Below are positions 7,887-16,608 of a stretch of 34,115 bases of DNA, piece by piece. Position 1 is the stretch's first letter; each line of letters begins with the position of its first letter. Under the pieces are notes generated by a model. The model had not been told where the DNA came from. It ran no database searches and saw only the letters and a list, made by a program, of their open reading frames with translations. The position numbers and the translations under genes were made by a program. Source of the stretch: an uncultured Opitutia bacterium (GTDB lineage: Bacteria; Verrucomicrobiota; Verrucomicrobiia; Opitutales; Opitutaceae). The DNA is taken from positions 1 through 34,115 of the forward strand of contig CAIPZZ010000205.1 of NCBI GenBank assembly GCA_903869665.1, given 5' to 3'.

Positions 7887-8710
7887 CCCGCTCCGCCCGC
7901 CGCCGACTCTGGCTCCGCGCCGGCCTGCTCGCCGCCGCTTGCGTGCTCGCGTGGAGGTGGCACCACGATCTCGCCATCGCGCTGCGCCCCACGTCCGTCA
8001 CCACCGGCCTCGCCCTGCTCGGGCTCTGTGTCGCACTCGGCCTGTTCAACGCCCGCAAAAAGCTGCCTTTTCTGCCGCTGCTCCGCGCCGCCATCTGGAC
8101 GCAAGTCCACGTCTATGCCGGCTGGTTCGCAGTCTTCCTGTTCCTCCTCCACACCGGCTTCCGCGCTCCCACCGGCGCGTTTGAGACGCTGCTCTACACC
8201 GTCTTCGCCCTCGTCGCGCTCAGTGGTGTGTTCGGACTCTGGCTGTCGCGCACCCTGCCCTCCCGCCTGACGATGCACGGGGAGAACGTCATCTACGAGC
8301 GCATCCCCGCCTTGCGCGCGAAACTCCAGCGCGAGGCCGAGGCGCTAGTGCTCCGCAGTGTGGAGGAGACGCGCTCTTCCACCATCGCTGACTTTTACAC
8401 CGCCCGACTAAAGGGCTATTTCGACCGGCCGCGCGACAGCTTGCATCATCTCCTTCGCTCGGGCTCACCGCTCAAGTCCGTCCTCTCCGAGGTCCGCCTG
8501 CTCGAGCGCTACACCAATGAGCGTGAGCGGGCGATCCTCACCGAGCTCACCGCCTGCCTCCGCGCGAAGGAGAACCTCGATTTCCAGCGCGCCGGCCAGG
8601 GCCTCCTGAAATATTGGCTCTTCGTTCACATTCCCATCACCGCCAGCCTGCTGCTGCTCGGTGCGCTCCACGGCCTGCTGGTCCTCTATTACATCGGAGG
8701 CCCCCGCTGA
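7871..8710 (+). CDS. Membrane di-heme cytochrome b subunit
   Basis: A 279-residue integral membrane protein with about five membrane segments (14-31, 43-59, 73-98, 106-127, 246-274) and a charged soluble loop (130-240). Two helices each carry a pair of His fourteen residues apart: H80 and H94 (TQVHVYAGW ... LLHTGF), and H253 and H267 (FVHIPITASL ... LHGLLV). That spacing is the hallmark of two stacked b hemes coordinated between two helices, as in quinol- or ferric-reductase-type cytochromes b. The start ATG lies inside the end of the ferredoxin gene, so the two are translationally coupled. The decaheme gene follows after 6 bases. Probably carries electrons between the cytoplasmic Fe-S subunit or the quinone pool and the periplasmic hemes. 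No named family was recognised. Confidence 0.75.
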   Translation: MAATLTRSARRRLWLRAGLLAAACVLAWRWHHDLAIALRPTSVTTGLALLGLCVALGLFNARKKLPFLPLLRAAIWTQVHVYAGWFAVFLFLLHTGFRAPTGAFETLLYTVFALVALSGVFGLWLSRTLPSRLTMHGENVIYERIPALRAKLQREAEALVLRSVEETRSSTIADFYTARLKGYFDRPRDSLHHLLRSGSPLKSVLSEVRLLERYTNERERAILTELTACLRAKENLDFQRAGQGLLKYWLFVHIPITASLLLLGALHGLLVLYYIGGPR

Positions 8711-8716
8711 ACCGCC

Positions 8717-10921
8717 ATGAAACGCCTCCAGCCCTTTGATTTCAAGTCGAGCCCTTACGAGCGCCCTAACCAAGACTGGGTGTGCGGCCGCAAGGACTGT
8801 GGCGAAAGTTGCGTGCCCGGCCCCGACGCCCGCGGCCATTGCCGGGCCGCCCCCGAGTGCCGCCCCCGGAAGGACGGCGACCGCTGGTTCTGCACCCGCT
8901 CCGATGCCCACGGCGGCAAATGTCCTGACGGCCCTCGCCCCGACGGCTCCTGCTGCCGCCCGGTGCCACCCTGTGTCCCGCGCCGCAGCGTTCGCGCCCG
9001 GCGCGGCCTGGCGGTCATGCTCGTTACCGCGCTCACTCTGGGCGGCATTCTTCTCGCTCTAGGGCTTGGCTCTGGCGGTAGCTCCGGCAGCGGCTCCGGC
9101 GGTGGCGAGGCGTTTTTTAACCCCGGGCCCCTCTCCGCCCCGCACGCCGCCGGCACGGCCAACTGCGCCCTTTGCCACAGCGCCGCCGCCCCCTCCGGCT
9201 CGCTCGCCACCGCCGCCGGCCCACACACGGATTCCCAGCTCTGCGTCAACTGTCACCAATTCGGCCACAGCGCGACCGAGCCGCACAGCCTCCCCCGCGC
9301 GACCCTCACCAGCCTGACCAAGGAGGCGATGGCCGCCACCAACAGCACCCGCGCCGCGCACGCGGCCCCGGCCGACCTCGCCTGCGCCGCCTGTCACCAG
9401 GAGCACCATGGCCGCGAGGCCGTTCTCACTCAGCTCCCCAACGCCAGTTGCCAGACCTGCCACACCCGCCAGTTTGAGGGCTTCGCCGACGGCCATCCTG
9501 ACTTCGGCCGCTATCCTTACACCCGCCGCACGCGTCTCGAATTCGACCACGCCGCGCACATTTCCACCCATTTCCCTGCCGCCACCAAGCAAGGCCGGGC
9601 CGCCCCCGCCCAGTGCAACGACTGTCACACCACCGGCCCGGACAACCGGTTGATGCTCACCCGCAGCTTTGAGGCCGCCTGCGCTTCCTGCCACCTCGAC
9701 GCCATCACCAAACCCGGCCAGAAGGGCTTGGCGGTTCTCGGCATCCCCGGCCTCGACAAGAAATCGCTCGATGCCAAGACCCCCGGGGTCGGCCAATGGC
9801 CCGCCGACGCCGACGGCGAGATCACTCCCTTTCTCCGCTATTTGCTCGCGCAGGAGCCGCAGGCTGCCACCGCGCTCGCCACCCTCAAGGGCACCGACCT
9901 CACTAATCTTGCCAACGCCACCCCGGAAACGGTCGCTGCCGCCACGCAGCTTGCTTGGTCCCTCAAGGAACTCGTCGCCGATCTCCTCGCCGGTGGGCAC
10001 GCTGCCCTGCAAAAGCGCCTCGGTTCCGCCGCGCCCGCCGCCTTCGGCCAGCTTCCGGCCGAAAGTCTCCGCGTCTTCACCAGCCCCGACTGGTGGCCCG
10101 ACTTGCTGACCGAGGTCGCCGACCATCGCGCCGGCCGGCCGCCGGCCAAGCCGGCTCCGCCTCCGACCGTCGCACCTCCCGCCTCACCTCCGCCGCCTCC
10201 CGCCAGCCAAAATCTGCTCGGCGACGACCTCCTCGGTGACGCACCCAAGCCCACCTCTCCGGCTGTCTCGCGCCCCGCCGCCACAGATGATCTGCTCGGT
10301 GGCGACGACCTCCTCGCCGCGCCCACCCCTCCAAAGCCGCCCGCCGCGCCCAAATCCGCCGCGCCCATCGCCCCTGAGAAATGGGCCGCGGCCGGCGGCT
10401 GGCACGTCTCCGCCCCCGACTATACCCTCCGCTACAAACCCTCCGGCCACGCTGACACTTTCCTGAAGGTTTGGCTCGATCTCACCGCCGCCGACCCGGC
10501 CGCGCGCCCGGTCTTCGCACAAATCGCCGCCGCCAGCGCATGCGTGAAATGCCACAGCACCGACGCCGCGCCCGCGCCGTCCGCCGCGTTGCTCGTGCAA
10601 TGGCGGGCCGACGCGCCCGCGCCCCAGCTCCACACCTTCACCAAGTTCTCCCACGGCACCCATTTCAGCCTGCTCGACGCCAAGGCCTGCCAGACCTGCC
10701 ACCAGCTCGCCCCGTCCTCGCCCGCCTATGCCGCCTCTTTCCGGGACAACCACGACCCCGCCAAGTTTGCCAGCAGCTTCCAGCCCCTCAGCCTAGCCAC
10801 CTGCGCTCAGTGCCATCAGGAGCGCGGCGCAGGCACGAGCTGCCTGCTCTGCCACAACTACCACGTCGGCGAGATTGCCCCCGTGCCCGTTCGTAGCCTC
10901 CTCCACCCCGCGTCCCGCTAG
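8717..10921 (+). CDS. Membrane-anchored decaheme c-type cytochrome with cytoplasmic Cys-rich domain
   Basis: A 734-residue protein. Residues 21-86 hold ten Cys in two tandem copies of a roughly 30-residue module (W-x-C...C...GP..G-x-C...P-x-C). A basic stretch (RRSVRARRG) and one membrane helix (97-117) then place the rest in the periplasm, with a Gly/Ser spacer (118-130). Ten CXXCH motifs follow: six in an N-terminal block (starting 150, 176, 223, 245, 300, 322) and four in a C-terminal block (609, 658, 696, 709). A heme-free helical stretch and a Pro/Ala-rich linker separate the blocks. The linker (475-550) contains LLGDDLLGD and DDLLGGDDLL, matching a motif in the pentaheme protein. The first block resembles cytochrome c3/c7-type proteins. 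It is the last gene of the operon. Role inferred: inner-membrane-to-periplasm electron transfer. Confidence 0.85.
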   Translation: MKRLQPFDFKSSPYERPNQDWVCGRKDCGESCVPGPDARGHCRAAPECRPRKDGDRWFCTRSDAHGGKCPDGPRPDGSCCRPVPPCVPRRSVRARRGLAVMLVTALTLGGILLALGLGSGGSSGSGSGGGEAFFNPGPLSAPHAAGTANCALCHSAAAPSGSLATAAGPHTDSQLCVNCHQFGHSATEPHSLPRATLTSLTKEAMAATNSTRAAHAAPADLACAACHQEHHGREAVLTQLPNASCQTCHTRQFEGFADGHPDFGRYPYTRRTRLEFDHAAHISTHFPAATKQGRAAPAQCNDCHTTGPDNRLMLTRSFEAACASCHLDAITKPGQKGLAVLGIPGLDKKSLDAKTPGVGQWPADADGEITPFLRYLLAQEPQAATALATLKGTDLTNLANATPETVAAATQLAWSLKELVADLLAGGHAALQKRLGSAAPAAFGQLPAESLRVFTSPDWWPDLLTEVADHRAGRPPAKPAPPPTVAPPASPPPPPASQNLLGDDLLGDAPKPTSPAVSRPAATDDLLGGDDLLAAPTPPKPPAAPKSAAPIAPEKWAAAGGWHVSAPDYTLRYKPSGHADTFLKVWLDLTAADPAARPVFAQIAAASACVKCHSTDAAPAPSAALLVQWRADAPAPQLHTFTKFSHGTHFSLLDAKACQTCHQLAPSSPAYAASFRDNHDPAKFASSFQPLSLATCAQCHQERGAGTSCLLCHNYHVGEIAPVPVRSLLHPASR

Positions 10922-11057
10922 GGCTTTTCCCTGCGGGTAACCTTGCGCGGCTCCGGCTCTGGCGCGCATCGTCTGTTACAAGGCGGACTGAGCCACTCCT
11001 CGCGCATTTCCCGCATTGCGCCCGGCAGCGGTTCCGTTTCCCTGCACGTTCCCACCG

Positions 11058-13901
11058 ATGAGCGGACGACTCCAGAACCACGCGCGCACGCGCCTCGACT
11101 TCGAGGCCGACGCGCCCGCCGCCCAACGCCTCGCGGCGTGCAAGACCTTCCTGCGCCTGGAGAGCGCGATGATCCGCATGCGGCACGAGGCGGGCGAGCC
11201 GGGCCGCGCCGTCGCCAAGGCGCGCGCCGACATGGTGGACGCGCTGTTGGCGCGGCTGTTTGACCACGCGATGGCGGGCTACGCACGCCAGCACGGCGAG
11301 CCGCCGGCGGCGGTGGCGCTGCTGGCGCTCGGCGGCTACGGGCGCGCGGAGCTGGCGCCGTTCAGCGACATTGACATCATGTTTCTCTTCCCGGCCAAGG
11401 CGAAGCCGGCCGCGATCCAGCCGCTCCAGCAGCACCTGATCAACGAGGTGCTCTACCCGCTCTGGGATTGCGGGCTGAAGGTGGGCCACTCGACGCGCAC
11501 GGTCGAGGAGGCGTTTGCCGAGGCACGGAAGGACATCCAAACCAAGACCGGCCTGCTGGAGGCGCGGCGCGTAGCCGGCTCCGCGCCACTGTTCGAGGGT
11601 TTCGCGGCGGCCTACCGCACCTTTTACACGACGGAGAAACCGCTCGACTACATCGGCGCGCGCCTCACGGACCAAGCCGACCGGCGCACGAAGCACGGCA
11701 ACACGGTCTTCCTCCAGGAGCCGGACATCAAGAACGGCGTGGGCGGCCTGCGGGATTTCCAGAACGCGGTGTGGATGGCGCGGGTGAAGTTCGGCGTGGA
11801 CGGCCTGGGCGAGCTGGCGGACCAAAATTACCTCCGGCGCGGCGAGCTCCGGGACTTCCAGCGCGCCTACGACTTTCTGCTGCGCGTCCGCAATGAGCTG
11901 CATTTTCTCAGCAAGCGCCCCACCGACCTGCTCGACTTGGAGACCCAGCCCAAGGTCGCCGCCGGCCTCGGCTATGCGCACCGGAACGCGCTCGGCCGGG
12001 TCGAGCAGTTCATGCACGACTATTACCACGCGGCGGCGGCCATCTACCGCATCTCGAAGATCGCCGAGAACCGCCTCGCGCTCGCGGCGCGGCCGGCCGG
12101 CGGCGGGGAGGGCGGCTTCTCGTTCCGCGCGCTCGTGCGGGCCGGGCGCTTCCAGAAAACGCAGCGGGTGGACGGCTTTGTCCTGCGCGGACAGGAGCTG
12201 GGCGCCGAGGACGCCGGCGTGTTCGCGGCCGATCCGGTGCGGCTCGTGCGCGTGTTCCGCCACTGCCAGCAGCTCCGGGTGCAGCCCGACTTCGCGCTCC
12301 AGACGCTCATCCGCGACTCGCTGCCGCTGCTCAACCGCAAAGCCGCCCAGTCGGCCGACGCGTGCGTGAGCTTCCGCGCCATCCTCGACGAGGCCGGCGC
12401 GGTCTTCCCCACGCTCAACCTCATGCACGAGCTGGGCGTGCTTGGGCGCTTCATCCCAGAGTTCCGTGCGCTCACCTGCCTCGTGCAGCACGAGTTCTAC
12501 CACCGCTACACGGCCGATATCCACACGCTCAACACCATCCGCGAACTCGATCAAATCTTCACCTCGGCCGATCCGGTGAGCCAGAAATACCGCGCCACCC
12601 TGCACGAGACCGCCCGCCCCACCCTGCTCTACCTCACGCTCCTGCTCCACGACATCGGCAAGGCCCGCGGCATCCAAGGCCACGCCGAGAGCGGCGTCGA
12701 AATCGCCCGGCCCTTCCTCGCCCGGCTCGGCGTGGACGCGGCGGAGACCGAGACCATCGTGTTTCTCATCAAAAATCATCTCATCATGGCACGCTTCTGG
12801 CAGAAGCGCGACGTGGATGACCCAGCCACCGCCACCGCCTTTGCCGCACTCGTGCCCGACGCCGAGCGCCTGCGCTTCCTCTACGTCCACACGTATTGCG
12901 ACGCGCGCGGCACCGCCGCCGGCCTGTGGAACGGCTACAAGGACACCCTTCACACCAGCCTTTATCGCGCCACCCTTGAACAGCTGACCCACGGCGCGGA
13001 TGCCGCCACCCGTCAGACCCAACGCCTCCAGATGCTCCAGCAGGACCTCATCGCCCAAAAAGTCCCCGGCGTCAGCTCGGAGGAGGTCTCCGCGCACTTC
13101 CACCTCCTGCCTGAGCGCTACTTCGTCCAGACCGACCCCGGTGAGATCGCCCTGCATCTCCGCATGGTCAACCACCTGCTCACCTCCATCACCGCCGCCG
13201 AGTCCGTCGGCTCGCTCAAGCCCGTCATCAAGTGGCACGACGACCTTAACCGCTCGCTCACCGTCGTCCACATCGTCACCTGGGACCGCGCCGGCCTCTT
13301 CTATAAGCTCGCCGGCGCCTTTGCCGTCGCTGGCCTCTCCATTCTCGGCGCGCGCATCGTCACCCGCAGCGACCACATCGCGATTGACACCTTTCATGTC
13401 ATTGATCCCGCGCGCGGCGGCGTCGTCCAAAACGCCCGGGTGCAGGAGAGCTTTGCCCACGCGGTGGACGACGCCCTCGTGGGCCAGGGTGACCTTTACC
13501 CGGCCATCGTCGAGCAGGCGAAGAAACACGCCGCCAGCCGCCTGTTCTCCACGGCGGCCGAGGGCGGCATCCACACCGCGTCGTTTCCGCCCACCGTGGA
13601 CGTTTATCACGAGCTTTCGATGCAGCGCACCATCGTCGAGATCCAGGCGCGCGACGAGATCGGCCTGCTCTTCCGCCTGGCGAAAACCATTTCCGACCAC
13701 GGCTACGACATCACCTTCGCCCGGATCGGCACCGAGCGCGGCGTGGCGATTGACACTTTCTACATCGAGGACGCCAGCCACCAGACCGCAGCCGACAACA
13801 CCCGCCTGCACGCCCTGCGCGACGCCCTACAGGAGATCATCGCGCCCAAGCCTGTAGCCGGGCCCATCGCCGAGCCGATGCCGGCGCTTGCCGCCGGTTG
13901 A
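11058..13901 (+). CDS. glnD: [Protein-PII] uridylyltransferase / uridylyl-removing enzyme
   Basis: A 947-residue bifunctional nitrogen sensor that uridylylates PII under low glutamine and removes UMP under high glutamine. Domain order is typical: nucleotidyltransferase with GGYGRAEL (92-99) and the metal-binding SDIDIMF (103-109), then a PII-UTase helical region, an HD hydrolase domain with LLLHDIGKARG (about 527-537), and two C-terminal ACT domains (starting near 735 and 858) that sense glutamine. The length is slightly above the usual 850-900. ATG 11058 was preferred to an in-frame ATG at 11016 because homologous sequence begins only near the later one; neither has a strong Shine-Dalgarno. 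It is 136 bases after the decaheme gene and appears to be a separate unit. It ends 14 bases before the convergent DUF4178 gene, with no obvious terminator. Confidence 0.95.
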   Translation: MSGRLQNHARTRLDFEADAPAAQRLAACKTFLRLESAMIRMRHEAGEPGRAVAKARADMVDALLARLFDHAMAGYARQHGEPPAAVALLALGGYGRAELAPFSDIDIMFLFPAKAKPAAIQPLQQHLINEVLYPLWDCGLKVGHSTRTVEEAFAEARKDIQTKTGLLEARRVAGSAPLFEGFAAAYRTFYTTEKPLDYIGARLTDQADRRTKHGNTVFLQEPDIKNGVGGLRDFQNAVWMARVKFGVDGLGELADQNYLRRGELRDFQRAYDFLLRVRNELHFLSKRPTDLLDLETQPKVAAGLGYAHRNALGRVEQFMHDYYHAAAAIYRISKIAENRLALAARPAGGGEGGFSFRALVRAGRFQKTQRVDGFVLRGQELGAEDAGVFAADPVRLVRVFRHCQQLRVQPDFALQTLIRDSLPLLNRKAAQSADACVSFRAILDEAGAVFPTLNLMHELGVLGRFIPEFRALTCLVQHEFYHRYTADIHTLNTIRELDQIFTSADPVSQKYRATLHETARPTLLYLTLLLHDIGKARGIQGHAESGVEIARPFLARLGVDAAETETIVFLIKNHLIMARFWQKRDVDDPATATAFAALVPDAERLRFLYVHTYCDARGTAAGLWNGYKDTLHTSLYRATLEQLTHGADAATRQTQRLQMLQQDLIAQKVPGVSSEEVSAHFHLLPERYFVQTDPGEIALHLRMVNHLLTSITAAESVGSLKPVIKWHDDLNRSLTVVHIVTWDRAGLFYKLAGAFAVAGLSILGARIVTRSDHIAIDTFHVIDPARGGVVQNARVQESFAHAVDDALVGQGDLYPAIVEQAKKHAASRLFSTAAEGGIHTASFPPTVDVYHELSMQRTIVEIQARDEIGLLFRLAKTISDHGYDITFARIGTERGVAIDTFYIEDASHQTAADNTRLHALRDALQEIIAPKPVAGPIAEPMPALAAG

Positions 13902-13915
13902 GCCGCGTCCGCTTT

Positions 13916-15109
13916 TCAGTCACCAGGCTGGAACGCGGTGAACACTTCTTTTTCGGACACGGCCCGGCCCCGCTCCAGCGTGAGTGTCGTTTCGTTCCAC
14001 CGAACGAGCAGGGTCTCCTCTCTGTCCCGCGCGACAAAGCCGTAAAACTCCTGGTCTCCGAAGGCGCGCAGATCGGCGACGCGACCCTCCGCCGAGACAG
14101 TGCCGCACAAGAACAGCCCACGCACGACAAAGCCCGCCTTGCCCGTCGGTTCGCCGAGCGACACCGGCTCGCCCACGCGCTTGGCGGCGGCGCGGAATGG
14201 CGTGAGGTCCGCCGGCGCGCCGGCGGGCGTAAGCAGCCGCCAGTCGTGCGAGTCGCCGTCGAACGCCTGCACCAGCCGGGCGCGCGCGCCGTCGTCCGCC
14301 TCCAGCTCGTATTCGTGGCGCTCGAACCGGCCGCCCACGCCCGCGACCTCGACCACCGCGTGACCGGCGACGGTGTAGGCGATGACCCCGAGCATACCGT
14401 GTGCGCCGAGCGCAAGCCGCAACGCGGGCGCGGCCAGCTTGGCGGCCGGGGCGACGGTGGGCGGCTCGCCTTCCTGCCAGGCTTGGTAAAACACGACCCC
14501 AACAAACAGCGCCGCGCCGACGATCACCGCAATCTTCAGCCCTGACGATTGCGCGAAGGAGTTGAAGCCCTTGATTCCCGAATAGACCGAATCTGCGCTC
14601 GGCAGTCCGAACGCCTTGGCCACCCGGTAGCTGGTGATGCCACCACCTTTGTAGAACTCGATCTCGCCGCCGGTCCAGCTCGCCACGGTCATGCGGTTGT
14701 AACGGGTGTTGTCGGCGTTCCAATAGTTCGCCATGTCGCCCGGCTCGACGCCCTCCGGCGCGGTGCCCTCGACCTCGACCACCCGTGACTGCCCCACGAG
14801 CGTCACCCGCGCGTCCTCGCCGTCGAGGCTCACGGTGTCGCCGACCTTCTTCGCCGCCGCCTCGGCCGCGGTCATCGCGCGTAGCGGCTCGAAGAGTTGG
14901 AAAACTTTCCATTCCGGCCCGTCCTCCCCTTCCTCGAACACGAGCGTCAGTGAGGCTCCGTAGCCGCCCACGAGGTTGAACTCGTTCCAATAATAGGTCT
15001 CCCCGTCCACGCGGGTGCTGAACACCACGCGGCCGGCGACCGTGTAGCGGCGGCCGTCGAGCTCGCCCGTCAGTCCGACGCGGAGTGAGGTGGGGTTACG
15101 GATGCTCAT
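13916..15109 (-). CDS. DUF4178-type protein with central membrane segment
   Basis: A 397-residue protein of the DUF4178 type. The N-terminal half (to about 200) has the family-like pattern YYWNEFNLV ... GGYGASLTLVFEEGE ... WKVFQL. One hydrophobic segment follows (about 210-228, IAVIVGAALFVGVVFY). The C-terminal half repeats similar strand-rich features (HEYELEADDGARARLVQAF), suggesting a second divergent copy of the fold. The ATG at 15109 overlaps the stop of the upstream ligase gene as ATGA, which fixes the start and implies translational coupling. DUF4178 genes are known to sit beside glutathionylspermidine-synthase-like and DUF350 genes, as here, but their biochemical role is not established. 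Confidence 0.8.
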   Translation of the reverse strand: MSIRNPTSLRVGLTGELDGRRYTVAGRVVFSTRVDGETYYWNEFNLVGGYGASLTLVFEEGEDGPEWKVFQLFEPLRAMTAAEAAAKKVGDTVSLDGEDARVTLVGQSRVVEVEGTAPEGVEPGDMANYWNADNTRYNRMTVASWTGGEIEFYKGGGITSYRVAKAFGLPSADSVYSGIKGFNSFAQSSGLKIAVIVGAALFVGVVFYQAWQEGEPPTVAPAAKLAAPALRLALGAHGMLGVIAYTVAGHAVVEVAGVGGRFERHEYELEADDGARARLVQAFDGDSHDWRLLTPAGAPADLTPFRAAAKRVGEPVSLGEPTGKAGFVVRGLFLCGTVSAEGRVADLRAFGDQEFYGFVARDREETLLVRWNETTLTLERGRAVSEKEVFTAFQPGD

Positions 15110-16230
15110 GGCTGGAAAAAATGCGGCACGAAACGGCTCAGGTTGCCGGTGATGCGGCACGTGTCCTCGCGGAGGCCGAGGCCCGCCGGCTCGTGATCCA
15201 CCACCCACACGCCGCACACGGGATGGTTGCCCTCGAAATCCGCCAGCTCCGCCATCGCCTGATACACGAAGCCCTCCGCGCCGTAGCCGCCCTCAGTCTG
15301 CTCGATGGCGACACCGCCCTCGACGAGCGTGACGTTGGCGCCCTCGCGGCCGAGCTTGGGCTTGCGGACGTGGCGTGGGCCGAGCGGCACCGGCGTGTCG
15401 TGCGCGGCGAGCAGGTTGGGGTGGCCGGGAAACAGCTCCCAGAGCACCGGTAGCAGGCCCTTGTTGCTCAGCAGCATCTTCCACGCGGGCTCGATCCACT
15501 GCACCGGGTCGCGCGCGAGGTGTGCGGCGAACTCCTCGCGCCATAGCCACTCCCACGGGTAGAGCTTGAAGCAGCGGGCGATCCGCTCGCCGGCCAGGTC
15601 CACAAAAATCTCCCGCCGCCGGTCCCAGCCGAGGTCGTCCACAAACACCTCGCGCGTGACCACGCCCGCCTGCTCAGCGGTGTCGCGCAGGTAGCGCAGG
15701 GTCTGCGCGTCCTCATCGTGCTCCTGCACGCCGCTGAAGTGAACCGTCGCGCCCGCCCAACGCTGCCACGCCTCGATGAGACGCTCGTGGATGGAGTTAA
15801 ACTGGTCGGCGGCGGGGCGCGTTTCCTGCAGCCAAAACCACTGCGCGACGGCGGCCTCGACGAGAGCGGTGGGCGTGTCGGCGTTGTATTCGAGCAGCTT
15901 CGGCTCGCCACGCCCGTCAAACGCCAGGTCGAAGCGCCCGTAGAGGGAAAAATCGTCGCGCTCCCACGAGCGCAGGATCGCCGGCACGGCGGCCTCGGGG
16001 ATGGCGAGCCGGTCCCACCAGTTGTTTTTGATCACCGCCTCGGCCGCCTCGATGCAGAGATAATGCAGCGCGTGCGCGGCGCGCTCGAGTTTGTCCACTT
16101 CGGCGGCGGTCAGCTCGTAGCACGCCGACTCGTCCCAATACGGGCCGTGCTCGTGGGAGTGGTAGGTGAGGCCGATCTCCTCGGCCTTGGCCCGCCAGTC
16201 GGGCCGGGGTTGGCAATGGTGGCGGTGCAT
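15106..16230 (-). CDS. Glutathionylspermidine synthase-like ATP-grasp ligase
   Basis: A 374-residue protein of the glutathionylspermidine synthase preATP-grasp/ATP-grasp family. Recognisable segments are PKLLEYNADTPTALVEAA (the E-x-N-D nucleotide/Mg2+ region), LLSNKGLLPVLWELFPGHPNLL and RKPKLGREGANVTL, then a glycine-rich loop (GGYGAEGFVYQ). The family forms amide bonds between a carboxylate and an amine such as spermidine. These stand-alone bacterial members lack the N-terminal amidase domain of the E. coli enzyme, and their true substrate is not known. The start is set by the TGATG overlap with the upstream lipoprotein stop; upstream in-frame Met codons would run into that gene. It lies within the DUF350 - lipoprotein - ligase - DUF4178 operon. 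Confidence 0.88.
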   Translation of the reverse strand: MHRHHCQPRPDWRAKAEEIGLTYHSHEHGPYWDESACYELTAAEVDKLERAAHALHYLCIEAAEAVIKNNWWDRLAIPEAAVPAILRSWERDDFSLYGRFDLAFDGRGEPKLLEYNADTPTALVEAAVAQWFWLQETRPAADQFNSIHERLIEAWQRWAGATVHFSGVQEHDEDAQTLRYLRDTAEQAGVVTREVFVDDLGWDRRREIFVDLAGERIARCFKLYPWEWLWREEFAAHLARDPVQWIEPAWKMLLSNKGLLPVLWELFPGHPNLLAAHDTPVPLGPRHVRKPKLGREGANVTLVEGGVAIEQTEGGYGAEGFVYQAMAELADFEGNHPVCGVWVVDHEPAGLGLREDTCRITGNLSRFVPHFFQP

Positions 16231-16598
16231 CAGGACCAGACGTGTGAGCCGCTGGAGTAACCGGTGCGGCCAAAACCGCCGCGCGAGATGTCGGTGCGCG
16301 CGGCCTCGGCCTTGGCGGCCGCCTCGGCGGTGGGCGAGGAGACATTGATGATACTCTGAAACGGCGCGGGCCCCCACTGGCCGCCGTAATAATATTGGCC
16401 GTGCACCTGATCGCGGGAGTTGTAGGGCAGCGGATAGAACGCGTGAAACGGCGCGTGATAATAACCCACGCCCGGCACCTGAAAGTCGTTGGGATAGACG
16501 CTCTCCGGGCTCACACGGACCGGCCGCGCGCAGCCGGCCAGCGCGCCGGCGGCGGCGCCGCCCGCGAGCACAAGCCGAATGCTGGCGCTGCGTTTCAC
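16230..16598 (-). CDS. Small lipoprotein of the ligase/DUF350 operon
   Basis: A 122-residue lipoprotein starting at a GTG. The signal peptide ends in LAG-C (Cys 23), a good lipobox, and the residue after Cys is Ala, which in proteobacterial rules favours outer-membrane sorting. The mature part is short, Tyr/Pro/His-rich (VGYYHAPFHAFYPLPY ... GQYYYGGQW) and ends in a Gly/Ser-rich tail. No known domain was recognised. The gene begins 10 bases after the DUF350 stop and its own stop overlaps the ligase start by one base, so it is an integral operon member. It may be the envelope substrate or partner of the ligase; that is inference from position only. Confidence 0.72.
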   Translation of the reverse strand: MKRSASIRLVLAGGAAAGALAGCARPVRVSPESVYPNDFQVPGVGYYHAPFHAFYPLPYNSRDQVHGQYYYGGQWGPAPFQSIINVSSPTAEAAAKAEAARTDISRGGFGRTGYSSGSHVWS

Positions 16599-16608
16599 GG
16601 CGCGCGCC

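Noticed and set aside
5115-10921. Nrf nitrite reductase or alternative complex III
   Set aside because: There is no NrfA-type CXXCK motif, no NrfD-like ten-helix protein and no molybdopterin-type ActB subunit; heme numbers and fusions differ.
10788-13811. 1007-codon open frame antisense to glnD
   Set aside because: GlnD on the plus strand has all catalytic and ACT motifs; the antisense translation is low-complexity and runs into the decaheme gene.
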